Positions 8,632-17,644 of a stretch of 64,000 nucleotides of DNA are shown here, one piece after another. The stretch is from assembly GCA_947493005.1 (NCBI GenBank), contig CANLOY010000009.1:1-64000 (forward strand). The letters run 5' to 3'. The notes below the pieces were generated by a model. That model saw nothing but the letters and a program-made list of their open reading frames with translations, had not been told where the DNA came from and made no database searches. The stretch's first letter is position 1. Each line of letters begins with the position of its first letter. Both the position numbers and the translations under genes were made by a program. The stretch is from an uncultured Roseivirga sp. (GTDB taxonomy: Bacteria; Bacteroidota; Bacteroidia; Cytophagales; Cyclobacteriaceae).

Positions 8632-9639
8632 TCAGTCCAAAACAGCGTTAAGTTGTTCTTTGGTAATATTAAGGCCACACTTGAAATGCCCTTTAGGACA
8701 GCTTTTTTTGCCATGAAGGCCACAAGGGCGGCAGTCAAGTTTTTCCTCAATTTGAACAACATGATTATTATTGGCTAGTGGACCAAAGCCAAACTCTGGT
8801 ACAGTAGAGCAATAGATGGCACAGGTCTTTGCATCTACAGCTGAAGCGAGGTGCATAGGAGCACTATCATTAACGTAATTCATTTCGGCATCCTTCATTA
8901 ATGCTGCCGATTGCAATAGGCTCAATTCTCCACATAAGTTCTGAGCAGTACTTCTTCCAGATTTCTTAATTATTTCTTCACAAAGTTCATGATCAGATGG
9001 AGCTCCCAAAAGGAAGATGTTTCCATTGAATGGAACAGCTTCTATAAATTCTATCCACTTTTCTTTTGGAAACTGCTTGGTAAACCAAACCGATGCCGGA
9101 GCCAAGCATAAATAAGGCTTGGATTGCCATTTTTTTACAATATCAAAATCTTTTTGACTTGGATAGAGCTTGGGGTTTTTATGTCGGTCATCAGTCAAGT
9201 CTCTTATTAAATCGTGGTTTCTCTCCACCTCATGAACGCCTTCCTCTATTCTATGGGGTATCTTCCTATGGAAAGTCCATGATAGTGGATTTTTATCAAA
9301 ACCAATTTTCATGGAAGCACCAGACATGGCAGTGATCATTCCAGAGTTGGCAAAGCGCTGAATATTAACAACCAGGTCGTAATTGGTAGATCGTACTTTG
9401 CCAATCAGTTTAGCCAGGTTTCTGTACTTTCCACCCTTTTTGTCCCAAACAATTGTCTCTCTTACAAAGGGGTGTTCGTTCATTAAACCCTCGTTGCCTT
9501 TTCTAACCAGAAAATCGAGTTGGGCATTGGGGTAAGTGGAGTGTAGTTTTTCGAGCAACCCAGTGGCAAGAATAACGTCTCCAATAAAGGCAGTTTGAAT
9601 AACAAGTATTTGACGAAAAGTCATTTTTGAAGAATTCAT
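8632..9639 (-). CDS. Glycosyltransferase family 9 (heptosyltransferase-like)
   Basis: 335 aa. The opening ILVIQTAFIGDVILATGLLEKLHSTYP and the C-terminal half with YVNDSAPMHLASAVDAKTCAIYCST match the GT9 family (ADP-heptose:LPS heptosyltransferases, WaaC/WaaF/RfaF). A Cys-rich tail (CRPCGLHGKKSCPKGHFKC) is common in these proteins. Probable role is adding a sugar to the lipopolysaccharide core on the cytoplasmic face of the inner membrane. ATG 9639 is used; a second ATG lies 15 nt downstream. Confidence 0.88.
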   Translation of the reverse strand: MNSSKMTFRQILVIQTAFIGDVILATGLLEKLHSTYPNAQLDFLVRKGNEGLMNEHPFVRETIVWDKKGGKYRNLAKLIGKVRSTNYDLVVNIQRFANSGMITAMSGASMKIGFDKNPLSWTFHRKIPHRIEEGVHEVERNHDLIRDLTDDRHKNPKLYPSQKDFDIVKKWQSKPYLCLAPASVWFTKQFPKEKWIEFIEAVPFNGNIFLLGAPSDHELCEEIIKKSGRSTAQNLCGELSLLQSAALMKDAEMNYVNDSAPMHLASAVDAKTCAIYCSTVPEFGFGPLANNNHVVQIEEKLDCRPCGLHGKKSCPKGHFKCGLNITKEQLNAVLD

Positions 9640-9700
9640 TCAAATATAAAGGAATTGATTTTTCTAAAAGTGTGTTAACATCATTAGATCGATAACTTAA

Positions 9701-10750
9701 ATGCAAGAGGCAACCATATTAATACCGGACATTAGCGGATATACCAATTTTCTGACAAAAACTGATTTGAGCCATAGTACTCATATTATTAATGAGTTAC
9801 TTCAGGTTGTGGCAGATTCAATTCAGCCAAAATTCACTCTGGCAGAGATTGAAGGAGACGCTCTTTTGACTTATGCAAAAGGGAAAGTTGACCCTAAAGA
9901 AATTGAAGAAATCTGTAGCGAAGCATTCAAGAACTTCCATTACTTTCTGAAAGTAGTTCAACGCGACAGTGTTTGCCGCTGTGGGGCATGTAATCATGCC
10001 GCTGATCTCACACTTAAGTTTATTGTGCACTACGGAATGTTCGAGGAAGTAAAAATTGCTCAGTTTACAAAGCTATCTGGCCCCGATATGATTATTGCCC
10101 ATAGGTTAATGAAGAACTCAGTGCCTTCTAAAGAATATATGTTAGTGACTGATTCCTATGAAATTGATCGGGAAAACTCGCTGTTTAAGTGGGAAAATTT
10201 GAAAGATGGTTATGAATTGATCGGTGATGTCAATTATCAATATGCTCCAATGAGTCATTTGAAGGCAGAGGTAGAAGAGCCTGAAAAAAGCGAAGATTAC
10301 AGCAAACTTTTTGGATTGGCAAGAGTGGTTGAAGTAGAAGTTAATGCCCCAATAAGAACGGTTCATTCAATTCTTACTGACAATACAGAGAAAAAGAACT
10401 TTGTAGATGGGTTAATTAGTATGCAGGCCGACTCTACAATTAACAGAGTAGGGAGTACTCATATTTGTGAATTTGATGGAGATTCGTTTGATATCAAAAC
10501 CCTACAGGATGTGGGGGAGAATGATGAAGTAGTTTATATTGAAAAAGCGCATTCTCTTAAAAGTGGTATGACCATGTTAACCTATTTCGAGCTGAAGAAA
10601 ACAAAGACCAATGGAACCGTTATTTCTTTCCGAGCACTTACTGGAGATAAAGAGCCTATTCCTTCTGAATACTCCGACATAGTGTATAATCAGACCAAAC
10701 ATACGCTTCTGAATCTCAAAAACTACATAGAAAACAGAAGAGTGGCCTGA
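9701..10750 (+). CDS. DUF2652 cyclase-like domain fused to an SRPBCC domain
   Basis: 349 aa. Residues 1-190 match DUF2652, which has the look of a class III nucleotide-cyclase fold: ILIPDISGYTNF at the start and FTLAEIEGDALLTYAK, with the two acidic residues where cyclases bind metal. A CRCGACNHAADL cysteine segment is present. From about residue 205 (RVVEVEVNAPIRTVHSILTD) the protein has an SRPBCC/polyketide-cyclase-like ligand-binding domain. No proven activity is known to me. Divergent from the GT9 gene with about 60 bp between them. Confidence 0.8.
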   Translation: MQEATILIPDISGYTNFLTKTDLSHSTHIINELLQVVADSIQPKFTLAEIEGDALLTYAKGKVDPKEIEEICSEAFKNFHYFLKVVQRDSVCRCGACNHAADLTLKFIVHYGMFEEVKIAQFTKLSGPDMIIAHRLMKNSVPSKEYMLVTDSYEIDRENSLFKWENLKDGYELIGDVNYQYAPMSHLKAEVEEPEKSEDYSKLFGLARVVEVEVNAPIRTVHSILTDNTEKKNFVDGLISMQADSTINRVGSTHICEFDGDSFDIKTLQDVGENDEVVYIEKAHSLKSGMTMLTYFELKKTKTNGTVISFRALTGDKEPIPSEYSDIVYNQTKHTLLNLKNYIENRRVA

Positions 10751-10789
10751 CAAAGCTGAGAGAGTATATCTAATTGCCTTATAAATCAG

Positions 10790-10797
10790 TATCTTTG
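10790..10797 (+). promoter_or_regulatory. Bacteroidota -7 box upstream of the M16 peptidase operon
   Basis: TATCTTTG matches TAnnTTTG and is followed by GCCGCACTG, about 21 nt before the ATG at 10819. A -33 TTG at the standard spacing is not clear. Confidence 0.45.
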
Positions 10798-10818
10798 CCG
10801 CACTGAGGAAGATCGGAG

Positions 10819-12054
10819 ATGGTTGATTACAATCTGTTTACATTGCCAAATGGCATTAGAATAGTTCATAAAGAAGTTCCCAATACCAAAATTGTTCATT
10901 GTGGGTTTGTGCTGGATATTGGTAGCAGAGATGAACGGGAAGATCAGTTAGGGATTGCGCACTTCTGGGAACATATGGCCTTTAAAGGTACAAAAAAGCG
11001 CAAAGCTTTTCATATCCTCAATCGACTCGATTCTGTTGGTGGTGAACTCAATGCATATACTACAAAGGAGAAAATATGCTTTTATGCTTCTGCATTGGAG
11101 AAGCATATGGAAAGCGCTTTCGAATTACTTCAGGATATAACCTTCGATTCTATTTTTCCAGAGAAACAGATTGAAAATGAACGTGGTGTTATTCTGGAGG
11201 AAATGTCACTTTATCACGATAGCCCTGAAGACGCTATTCAGGACGAATTCGATAATGTTGTATTCAAAGATCATCCACTTGGCAAAAATATATTAGGAAC
11301 ACCCTCAAGTGTAAAATCCTTCAGAAGGAAAGACTTTCAAGACTTTCTAAAAATAAATATGAATACTGAAAAGGTAGTATTCTCCTGTATTGGTAATGTG
11401 CCATTGAATAAAGTAAAACGATTGGCCGAGAAGTATTTTGGTTCAATTCCTCATATGAAGGCGGAAAGACAAAGACTGACTTTCAATGGATATACACCAT
11501 CTTCAGAGATCATCCATAGAAATATAACGCAGGCACATTGCGCTATTGGTACAACTGCATTTTCTCTTAGCGATCAGAAGAGGTTGCCTTTTTTCATGTT
11601 AATGAATATTCTAGGTGGTCCCGGAATGAATTCAAGACTTAATCTGGCACTTCGAGAAAAATATGGTTTTGTTTATAACATCGAGGCTTCATATCACCCG
11701 TTTTCAGATACTGGATTGTTTGCTATATTTTATGGGACAGAGTTGAGTCAGGTGGAAAGAAGTAAAAAGCTTATTGCTAAAGAACTTAAGCTTTTGAGAG
11801 AAAAGCCTTTAGGTACACTTCAATTGCATAAAGGAAAAGAGCAACTTATTGGGCAATTGGCTATGGCCGAAGAAAACAATGCCAGTTTAATGTTGATGAT
11901 GGGTAAGAGTATTCTCGATTTGGATAGAGTGGATAGTCTGGAAAATATTTTCAAGCGAATAAGATCAATTACAAGTAGTCAACTTCAGGAAATATCTAAC
12001 GAAGTACTGACTAATGATAGACTGAGTTACCTGACCTTTTTACCAAAGAAATAA
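10819..12054 (+). CDS. M16-family zinc peptidase (processing-peptidase type)
   Basis: 411 aa. The inverted zinc motif HFWEH is at about residues 48-52 (HFWEHMAFKG), and the third ligand is in ENERGVILEEM near residue 125. The C-terminal half is the paired M16_C domain (HCAIGTTAF, LGGPGMNSRLNLALREKYGFVYNI). No signal peptide is visible, so a cytoplasmic location is likely. Its TAA overlaps the next ATG by one base (TAATG), indicating translational coupling. Confidence 0.9.
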   Translation: MVDYNLFTLPNGIRIVHKEVPNTKIVHCGFVLDIGSRDEREDQLGIAHFWEHMAFKGTKKRKAFHILNRLDSVGGELNAYTTKEKICFYASALEKHMESAFELLQDITFDSIFPEKQIENERGVILEEMSLYHDSPEDAIQDEFDNVVFKDHPLGKNILGTPSSVKSFRRKDFQDFLKINMNTEKVVFSCIGNVPLNKVKRLAEKYFGSIPHMKAERQRLTFNGYTPSSEIIHRNITQAHCAIGTTAFSLSDQKRLPFFMLMNILGGPGMNSRLNLALREKYGFVYNIEASYHPFSDTGLFAIFYGTELSQVERSKKLIAKELKLLREKPLGTLQLHKGKEQLIGQLAMAEENNASLMLMMGKSILDLDRVDSLENIFKRIRSITSSQLQEISNEVLTNDRLSYLTFLPKK

Positions 12055-12695
12055 TGGATTTTATTCCTGCTGATATTCAGAAATATGTAGAAGAGCATTC
12101 TGACAATGAATCTGAATTGTTAGAAGCATTAAGCAGAGAAACACATACCAAGGTAATGATGCCAAGGATGCTTTCAGGGCATTTGCAGGGAAGGGTACTT
12201 TCTATGCTTGCACATATGATTAAACCAAAGTGCATTCTCGAAATAGGAACTTATACTGGATATTCGGCCATTTGCATGGCAGAAGGTCTTGCTGAAGGAG
12301 GAAAGCTGATTACGCTGGACATCAATGAAGAACTAGAGTCAATGGTAAGGTCTTACTTTGAAAAAGCCGGAGTTACCAATCAGATTGATTTTCGGATAGG
12401 TAATGCAATGGAGCTGATTCCAGAGCTTGAGGAAAATCTGGACTTGGTCTTTATAGATGCGGACAAGAAAAATTACACTAATTACTATAACTTAGTGTTT
12501 GATAAAGTCAGGTCAGGGGGCTTCATTATTGCCGATAATGTACTCTGGAGTGGCAAAGTGGTAAAAACAGAAAAGAAAATAGACAAAGACACACAAGCAA
12601 TTCTTGATTTTAACCGTTTGGTTCAAGAAGATAGTCGGGTTGAAAACGTATTGTTTCCAATTAGAGACGGCTTGTTGGTTATAAGAAAAAAATAG
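12054..12695 (+). CDS. SAM-dependent O-methyltransferase (CCoAMT-like)
   Basis: 213 aa. SAM-binding glycine motif CILEIGTYTGYSAICMAEGL, acidic end of strand 2 (LITLDINEE), and the metal/active-site segment DLVFIDADKKNYTNYYN followed by GGFIIADNVLWSGKV, all typical of O-methyltransferase family 3. Acts on an unknown catechol-like or other small acceptor. It overlaps both neighbours by one base. Confidence 0.9.
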   Translation: MDFIPADIQKYVEEHSDNESELLEALSRETHTKVMMPRMLSGHLQGRVLSMLAHMIKPKCILEIGTYTGYSAICMAEGLAEGGKLITLDINEELESMVRSYFEKAGVTNQIDFRIGNAMELIPELEENLDLVFIDADKKNYTNYYNLVFDKVRSGGFIIADNVLWSGKVVKTEKKIDKDTQAILDFNRLVQEDSRVENVLFPIRDGLLVIRKK

Positions 12696-14590
12696 TGAGG
12701 CGTACCCTTGTGTCAATCATCATTCTAATGATGGCTTCGTTAAGCTCATTAGCGCAAGCCCCAATGATTGTCCCTTCTGAAATTTACGTTGCCGGGGTAA
12801 AACTCAAAATCAACAAGGAAGCCAAAAAAGAAATTCAGGAGACTCTGGATTTACTTACCCGCAGTCAATATCACTTTCAGTTAAAGGCAGATCGTTCCAA
12901 CCTGTACATGCACTTTGTAGAGCGGGTTTTAAAGGAAGAAGGTATTCCCGAAGATTTCAAGTATCTGGCTATTCAGGAAGGAGAATTTATATCCGATGCA
13001 GTTTCTTCCTCCAATGCCGTAGGTTTTTGGCAATTCAAAAAGGCTTCAGCACAAGAACTTGGAGTTCGTGTAGACAATATGGTAGATGAGCGAAAGCACA
13101 TTATTGCTTCTACCGTTGGTGCTACCAAATATCTAAAACGTTCAAACTTTGTCTTTGACAACTGGGTATTGGCCATGCAGTCTTATTTACAAGGACTAAC
13201 CGGAACACAGCGAACCGTACCCGATAAATGGTATGGAGCCAAGTCCATGAATATTACCGGAAAGTCACATTGGTATATTAAGAAGTTTATTGCACATAAG
13301 TTGGCCTTTCAGGATTTTGTAGGTGACGGTAGAAAGAATCCTGATGTTCAACTGGCAGATTATGAAGGAAAGGGTAAAACCCTAAGGCAGGTGAGTCAGG
13401 AGATAAAGGTTGGGTATGACGAACTAAAGAGATTCAATAAATGGCTCAACCAATCCAGAATACCCAATGACAAATCTTATAAGGTTATTTATCCATTAAA
13501 GGGAAATAGAAAGCCGATCGCTCAGAAAGAAGAAAAGAAAAAGAATACGTCTAATACAACCACAAAAACTAATAAGAACAAGCCTAAGAGTAACATACCC
13601 ACTAAGGGAAAAAGAAAGCCAGCAACCAGAAGGAACCCATCCGGATTCAGACCCTTGGAAGGCAATGTAGGAAGCTACCCTCAGATTACAGGGAATATAG
13701 GAAATGCTTATGAAGCTGATCAAATTCGAATGAATGGAATACCTGCAATTCGAGCGAAGGCAAATGAGAATCTTCAGACCCTTTCAAGAAGAACAGGGGT
13801 TAGTATCAAGAAACTTAAAAAGTTCAATGACATTGGTCCAAAAGGAAATGTTCGGGCAAATAAGTATTACTACCTAAAGAATAAGAAAAGCAAAGGTAAG
13901 GTACATTATCATGTGGTGCAGTCTGGCGAAACACTTTGGTCCATTGCACAGGACTATGGTATTCGTTTGAAGAAACTTCTTCATAAAAACAGGATGCGCA
14001 AGAATGAAGAACTGAAAATAGGTAGAGTCTTATGGTTGCGTTTTATTAGGCCTGCAAGAATGCCTGTAGAGTATAGCAATGTAAAAGTAGAGAGAACAGA
14101 GGTTCCTGCAGAAGACAGGTTGATTAATGAAGTTTCTTTGGCTAATACACTTACTGAGAAAGTTGAAAAACCAAAAACCAAAGAAGTTCCAAAAAGAGAT
14201 GAGACAGAGGTTTTTGTGACGCCTAAACCTAGAAAAGAACTTGTTGCTTCAGATTCGGATACTATAATTATACATAAGGTAAAACCGAAGGAAACATTTT
14301 TTGCCATATCGCGAATTTATGGCATTGACATTGATAACATTCTGGAGTGGAATAACCTGAATATACAGGATGGGCTGGAGATAGGTCAGGAAGTCAAACT
14401 CTTAATACCCAAAAACAACATAGATTCAATAGGAAGAACAGAAGTTGTTCATATTGTTAAGGTTGGAGAAACCATGTGGGCAATATCGCGAATCTATGAG
14501 GTAACAGTTGAAGAGATAAAAAAATGGAATAATAAAGACACCAATGCACTTTCTCCTGGCGAGAAACTAAAGATTTTGAAACGAAATTGA
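12695..14590 (+). CDS. LysM lytic transglycosylase (MltD-like)
   Basis: 631 aa, GTG start that overlaps the upstream TAG by one base and leads straight into a signal peptide (ending SSLAQA). An SLT domain covers about residues 60-185; the catalytic Glu is in YLAIQEGEFISDAVSSSNAVGFWQF (Gly replaces the usual Ser after Glu). A basic low-complexity linker (about 265-320) follows, then four LysM-like modules, two of them clear (YHVVQSGETLWSIAQDYGI and VVHIVKVGETMWAISRIYEV). It would cleave peptidoglycan in the periplasm while held by LysM modules. Confidence 0.9.
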   Translation: MRRTLVSIIILMMASLSSLAQAPMIVPSEIYVAGVKLKINKEAKKEIQETLDLLTRSQYHFQLKADRSNLYMHFVERVLKEEGIPEDFKYLAIQEGEFISDAVSSSNAVGFWQFKKASAQELGVRVDNMVDERKHIIASTVGATKYLKRSNFVFDNWVLAMQSYLQGLTGTQRTVPDKWYGAKSMNITGKSHWYIKKFIAHKLAFQDFVGDGRKNPDVQLADYEGKGKTLRQVSQEIKVGYDELKRFNKWLNQSRIPNDKSYKVIYPLKGNRKPIAQKEEKKKNTSNTTTKTNKNKPKSNIPTKGKRKPATRRNPSGFRPLEGNVGSYPQITGNIGNAYEADQIRMNGIPAIRAKANENLQTLSRRTGVSIKKLKKFNDIGPKGNVRANKYYYLKNKKSKGKVHYHVVQSGETLWSIAQDYGIRLKKLLHKNRMRKNEELKIGRVLWLRFIRPARMPVEYSNVKVERTEVPAEDRLINEVSLANTLTEKVEKPKTKEVPKRDETEVFVTPKPRKELVASDSDTIIIHKVKPKETFFAISRIYGIDIDNILEWNNLNIQDGLEIGQEVKLLIPKNNIDSIGRTEVVHIVKVGETMWAISRIYEVTVEEIKKWNNKDTNALSPGEKLKILKRN

Positions 14591-14631
14591 TAGAATACTT
14601 TTAAAGTATAAATTTGCAATACCATTCAGGC

Positions 14632-15567
14632 ATGAAGCTACGCGTATTTCTAATTTCTTTATTGACATTATTTGTCTTTAATTCTTCTTGGGCTTTTCAA
14701 GAAAAATCTGCTGCAAAAGACTCTGCTAAAGTGGTTCCGGATAGTTTAATCTATTGGAAGAATGGTGGACGATTTAATCTTAATGTTCAGCAAGTTGGCT
14801 TGACCAACTGGGCTGCAGGGGGTGAGTCTTCTGTTGCCATAGGTGCTGCTGTTGAGGGTTTTGTCAATTATGAGAAAGGCGAAACCGTTTGGGAGAACAA
14901 AGCGAAGATTGGTTACGGTATAATCAGAAATGGTGATTCAAAAAACCGCTTTGAAAAAACCGATGACCAGGTAGCCTTTACTTCAAAGTATAGCCAGAAG
15001 TTTAGCGAAAAGGTACTTATGACTTCTGCACTCAATTTTAAAACCCAGATGGATGAAGGGGTTAAGATTGAAAAAATACCTAATAGCACTGACACGAGGA
15101 GGCGACTGATTTCCGACTTTATGGCGCCAGGCTACTTACAGGCTTCTTTGGGATTGACCTACCGAGATGAAAAAGGTTTTTCCAGTACACTCTCACCCTT
15201 TACCGGACGATTCACTTTTGTACTTAATGATACCTTATCAAAGCAGGGAGCTTTTGGTGTTGATCCGGGTGAGCCAGTTCGGTCAGAGGCAGGTATAAGC
15301 TTGACAGGAGGGATTAAGAAGGATATTATGGAAAACGTGAAGCTTCAAACTAACTTTAACTTGTTTTCCAACTATGAGAAATTTCCAAATACTGTAGTCA
15401 ATATAGAAGCTGGTCTTAACCTTAAAGTCAATAATTTCATACAATCTAATATCAGTTCCCAGCTGATTTATGATGATGATGTAGTCGTAACTCGCTCTGA
15501 CGGTAGTCGAGGTCGTGATGTACAAGTCAAGAATGTGATTAACGTTGGTTTTACACTCGGTTTTTAG
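14632..15567 (+). CDS. DUF3078 outer-membrane beta-barrel protein
   Basis: 311 aa from ATG 14632; a TTG at 14614 is in frame but precedes the signal peptide unnaturally. The signal peptide ends near SSWA. The mature protein has the DUF3078 signature (WKNGGRFNLNVQQVGLTNWAAGGESSVAIGA) followed by alternating amphipathic strands and ends in Phe (NVGFTLGF), as expected of an outer-membrane barrel. It is the last gene of the operon that starts with the M16 peptidase. Confidence 0.88.
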   Translation: MKLRVFLISLLTLFVFNSSWAFQEKSAAKDSAKVVPDSLIYWKNGGRFNLNVQQVGLTNWAAGGESSVAIGAAVEGFVNYEKGETVWENKAKIGYGIIRNGDSKNRFEKTDDQVAFTSKYSQKFSEKVLMTSALNFKTQMDEGVKIEKIPNSTDTRRRLISDFMAPGYLQASLGLTYRDEKGFSSTLSPFTGRFTFVLNDTLSKQGAFGVDPGEPVRSEAGISLTGGIKKDIMENVKLQTNFNLFSNYEKFPNTVVNIEAGLNLKVNNFIQSNISSQLIYDDDVVVTRSDGSRGRDVQVKNVINVGFTLGF

Positions 15568-15639
15568 TTACTGCGTTACAGGTTGCAAGTTTCAAGAGAT
15601 TAAAACTTAAAGTTCCAATAAGCTTTCTTAGTAAGTCAC

Positions 15640-16880
15640 ATCAAGTATAGTGAGAGGGCTATAGATTTCTCTCTGCAGTCGAAATGACTGAGGGTAAAGT
15701 AGGCTATAAGTTTCTGGTTACAAATGAGATGACTTTTCCATGCTGAGTTTATCGAAGCATCTTTGTCAACACTAAGTTCCCTCGGCAAACTTGAGATGGG
15801 AAAAGAGGTGGCATTATTCTGGACCTAGCGAAGGAATCTTCTTCTGCTACAAATGACAGACTTTTTTTCTAGGAGTGATAACTCGTAATTAGCAAGTCAC
15901 CTCGAATAGAATGAGAGGTCTAAGGTGTTTATTGTAAAGCGTTTTAGATTTCTCCTTGCAGTCGAAAGGACTTCCTAATGAGGATTTGTTGATGCCAAAC
16001 CAAATAAGTAAGTCTTTACGAACAGCGTGAAGCAATCTCCATTTTTTAACTCAAGGTTTCCAAAAGAAGAAAGAGCCTTTTACGAAGCATCTTTGTCAGT
16101 ACTAGGTTCCCTAAACAAGCTCGGGATAGAATGGAGAGGGTGTTACTGGTGGCGTTGAGTTATGAGTTTCGAGTCGCTAGCCTCAAGTGGCTAAGGTCAA
16201 AGTTTAAAGGCAAACTTCTTTAGCACTTCACCTCGAGTATAGCGAGAGGTCTATAGATTTCTCCCGCTGGTCGAAATGACTGAGGGTAAAGTAGACTATA
16301 AGTTTCAGGTTACAAATGAGATGACTTTTCCATGCTGAGTTTATCGAAGCATCTTTGTCAATACTAGGTTCCCTCGGCAAACTTGAGATGGGAAAAGAGG
16401 TGGCATTATTCTGGACCTAGTGAAGGAATCTTCTTCTGCTACAAATGACAGACTTTTTTTCTAGGAGTGATAACTCGTAATTAGCAAGTCACCTCGAATA
16501 GAATGAGAGGTCTAAGGTGTTTATTGTAAAGCGTTTTAGATTTCTCCTTGCAGTCGAAAGGACTTCCTAATGAGGATTTGTTGATGCCAAACCAAATAAG
16601 TACGCCTTTGCGAACAGCGTGAAGCAATCTCCATTCTTTAACTCAAGGTTTCCAAAAGAAGAAAGAGCCTTTTACGAAGCATCTTTTTCAATACTAGGTT
16701 CCCTCGACAAGCCCAGGATAGAAAAGAGAGGGGGTACTGGTAGCGTTGAGTTATGAGTTTCGAGTCGCTAGCCTCAAGTGGCTAAGGTCAAAGTTTAAAG
16801 GTAAACTTCTTTAGCACGTCACCTCGAGTATAGCGAGAGGTCTATGGATTTCTCCCGCTGGTCGAAATGACTACAGAAAG
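15640..16880. repeat. 592-bp tandem duplication of non-coding repeat elements
   Basis: The 1.39 kb between the DUF3078 gene and dnaX has no credible gene. Unit 1 (about 15661-16252) and unit 2 (16253-16843) are nearly identical; a third copy begins at 16844 and stops after about 30 bases, giving periods of 592 and 591. Each unit contains smaller motifs that recur within it in degenerate form: an element reading CACCTCGAGTATAGCGAGAG followed by TTTCTCCCGCTGGTCGAAA, and another reading GAAGCATCTTTGTC followed by TAGGTTCCCT. These look like dispersed Bacteroidota intergenic repeats caught in a larger duplication. Confidence 0.85.
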
Positions 16881-16960
16881 GTATATGAATATCGGGTTCT
16901 AACTATTAGTTACAATGTAAGGTGTCCTCCTTGGGAAGGTGTCCGAAGGACGGAGGGGGA

Positions 16961-17644
16961 CTAAAACTCAGGATCTAACCCAAGTTTATCTTGTAGATCT
17001 TTTAATGCTGGATACTTGCTTTTCAGGAACTCGAATTTTTCTCTGTCGGTATAGAGCATCTTTTCCTTTGCTACTTCAACCACTTTTGACTGTAAGGCGA
17101 TATGATCATTCTTAAGGGTATTTCTTAAGTGTTGTAGCAAATCACCTCTGAACTTTTCAAAACCAGAGACCAAGGCCTCATTGGGAATAGTAACAGTTAC
17201 TTTGTTCCCCTCAAGTTGATAAGGGTTTTTAAGCACTTCCTGATCCAGACTCTGGAAATTGCCGCTGTTCAGAAACTGTTGCCAGGCAGTATCCATCTCC
17301 TCAGCAGTAAAAGGAGTATTTCTCAAGTCTGCTTTATTCTCTTCCTGCTCCTCTTCAACAACTTTAGGCTTATTGATTTCCGCTTTTAATGAACTTAAAT
17401 CCGTAGGGATGTTCATCGTTTTTCCGGCAGGCTTTCTAATAGAAGGCTTACTCAACGATGCAGAAGCAGTGGTCCTTGGTACATCTTGTGTTGCTGGCGG
17501 TATTGGATTTTGCTCAAGATCAGTAGCAGGGGTATCTGCAATGGGCTCATCTTTTGCAGATGGTGGTGGTGGGGCTTGTTCCGTTGCTTTTGGTGCTGGA
17601 GCAGTAGGTTTCTCCTCTGGCTTAAGCTCCGCTAAAGTTTTTTT
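16961..17644 (-). CDS. dnaX: DnaX C-terminal (tau-like) extension, reached by a frameshift
   Basis: This frame has no natural start; it is open from the A-run near 17641 down to the stop at 16961. It encodes a Pro/Ala/Glu-rich linker (KTLAELKPEEKPTAPAPK, then further proline tracts) followed by a folded C-terminal domain (FTAEEMDTAWQQFLNSG to KDLQDKLGLDPEF) as found at the end of Bacteroidota DnaX. It lies in the -1 frame relative to the upstream ATPase part, so one extra A in the mRNA or a -1 ribosomal slip joins the two into a protein of about 595 aa. Confidence 0.8.
   Translation of the reverse strand, partial: KKTLAELKPEEKPTAPAPKATEQAPPPPSAKDEPIADTPATDLEQNPIPPATQDVPRTTASASLSKPSIRKPAGKTMNIPTDLSSLKAEINKPKVVEEEQEENKADLRNTPFTAEEMDTAWQQFLNSGNFQSLDQEVLKNPYQLEGNKVTVTIPNEALVSGFEKFRGDLLQHLRNTLKNDHIALQSKVVEVAKEKMLYTDREKFEFLKSKYPALKDLQDKLGLDPEF

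Noticed and set aside
15640-16880. CRISPR array
   Set aside because: Period is 592 bp with two long units, not short repeats with unique spacers.
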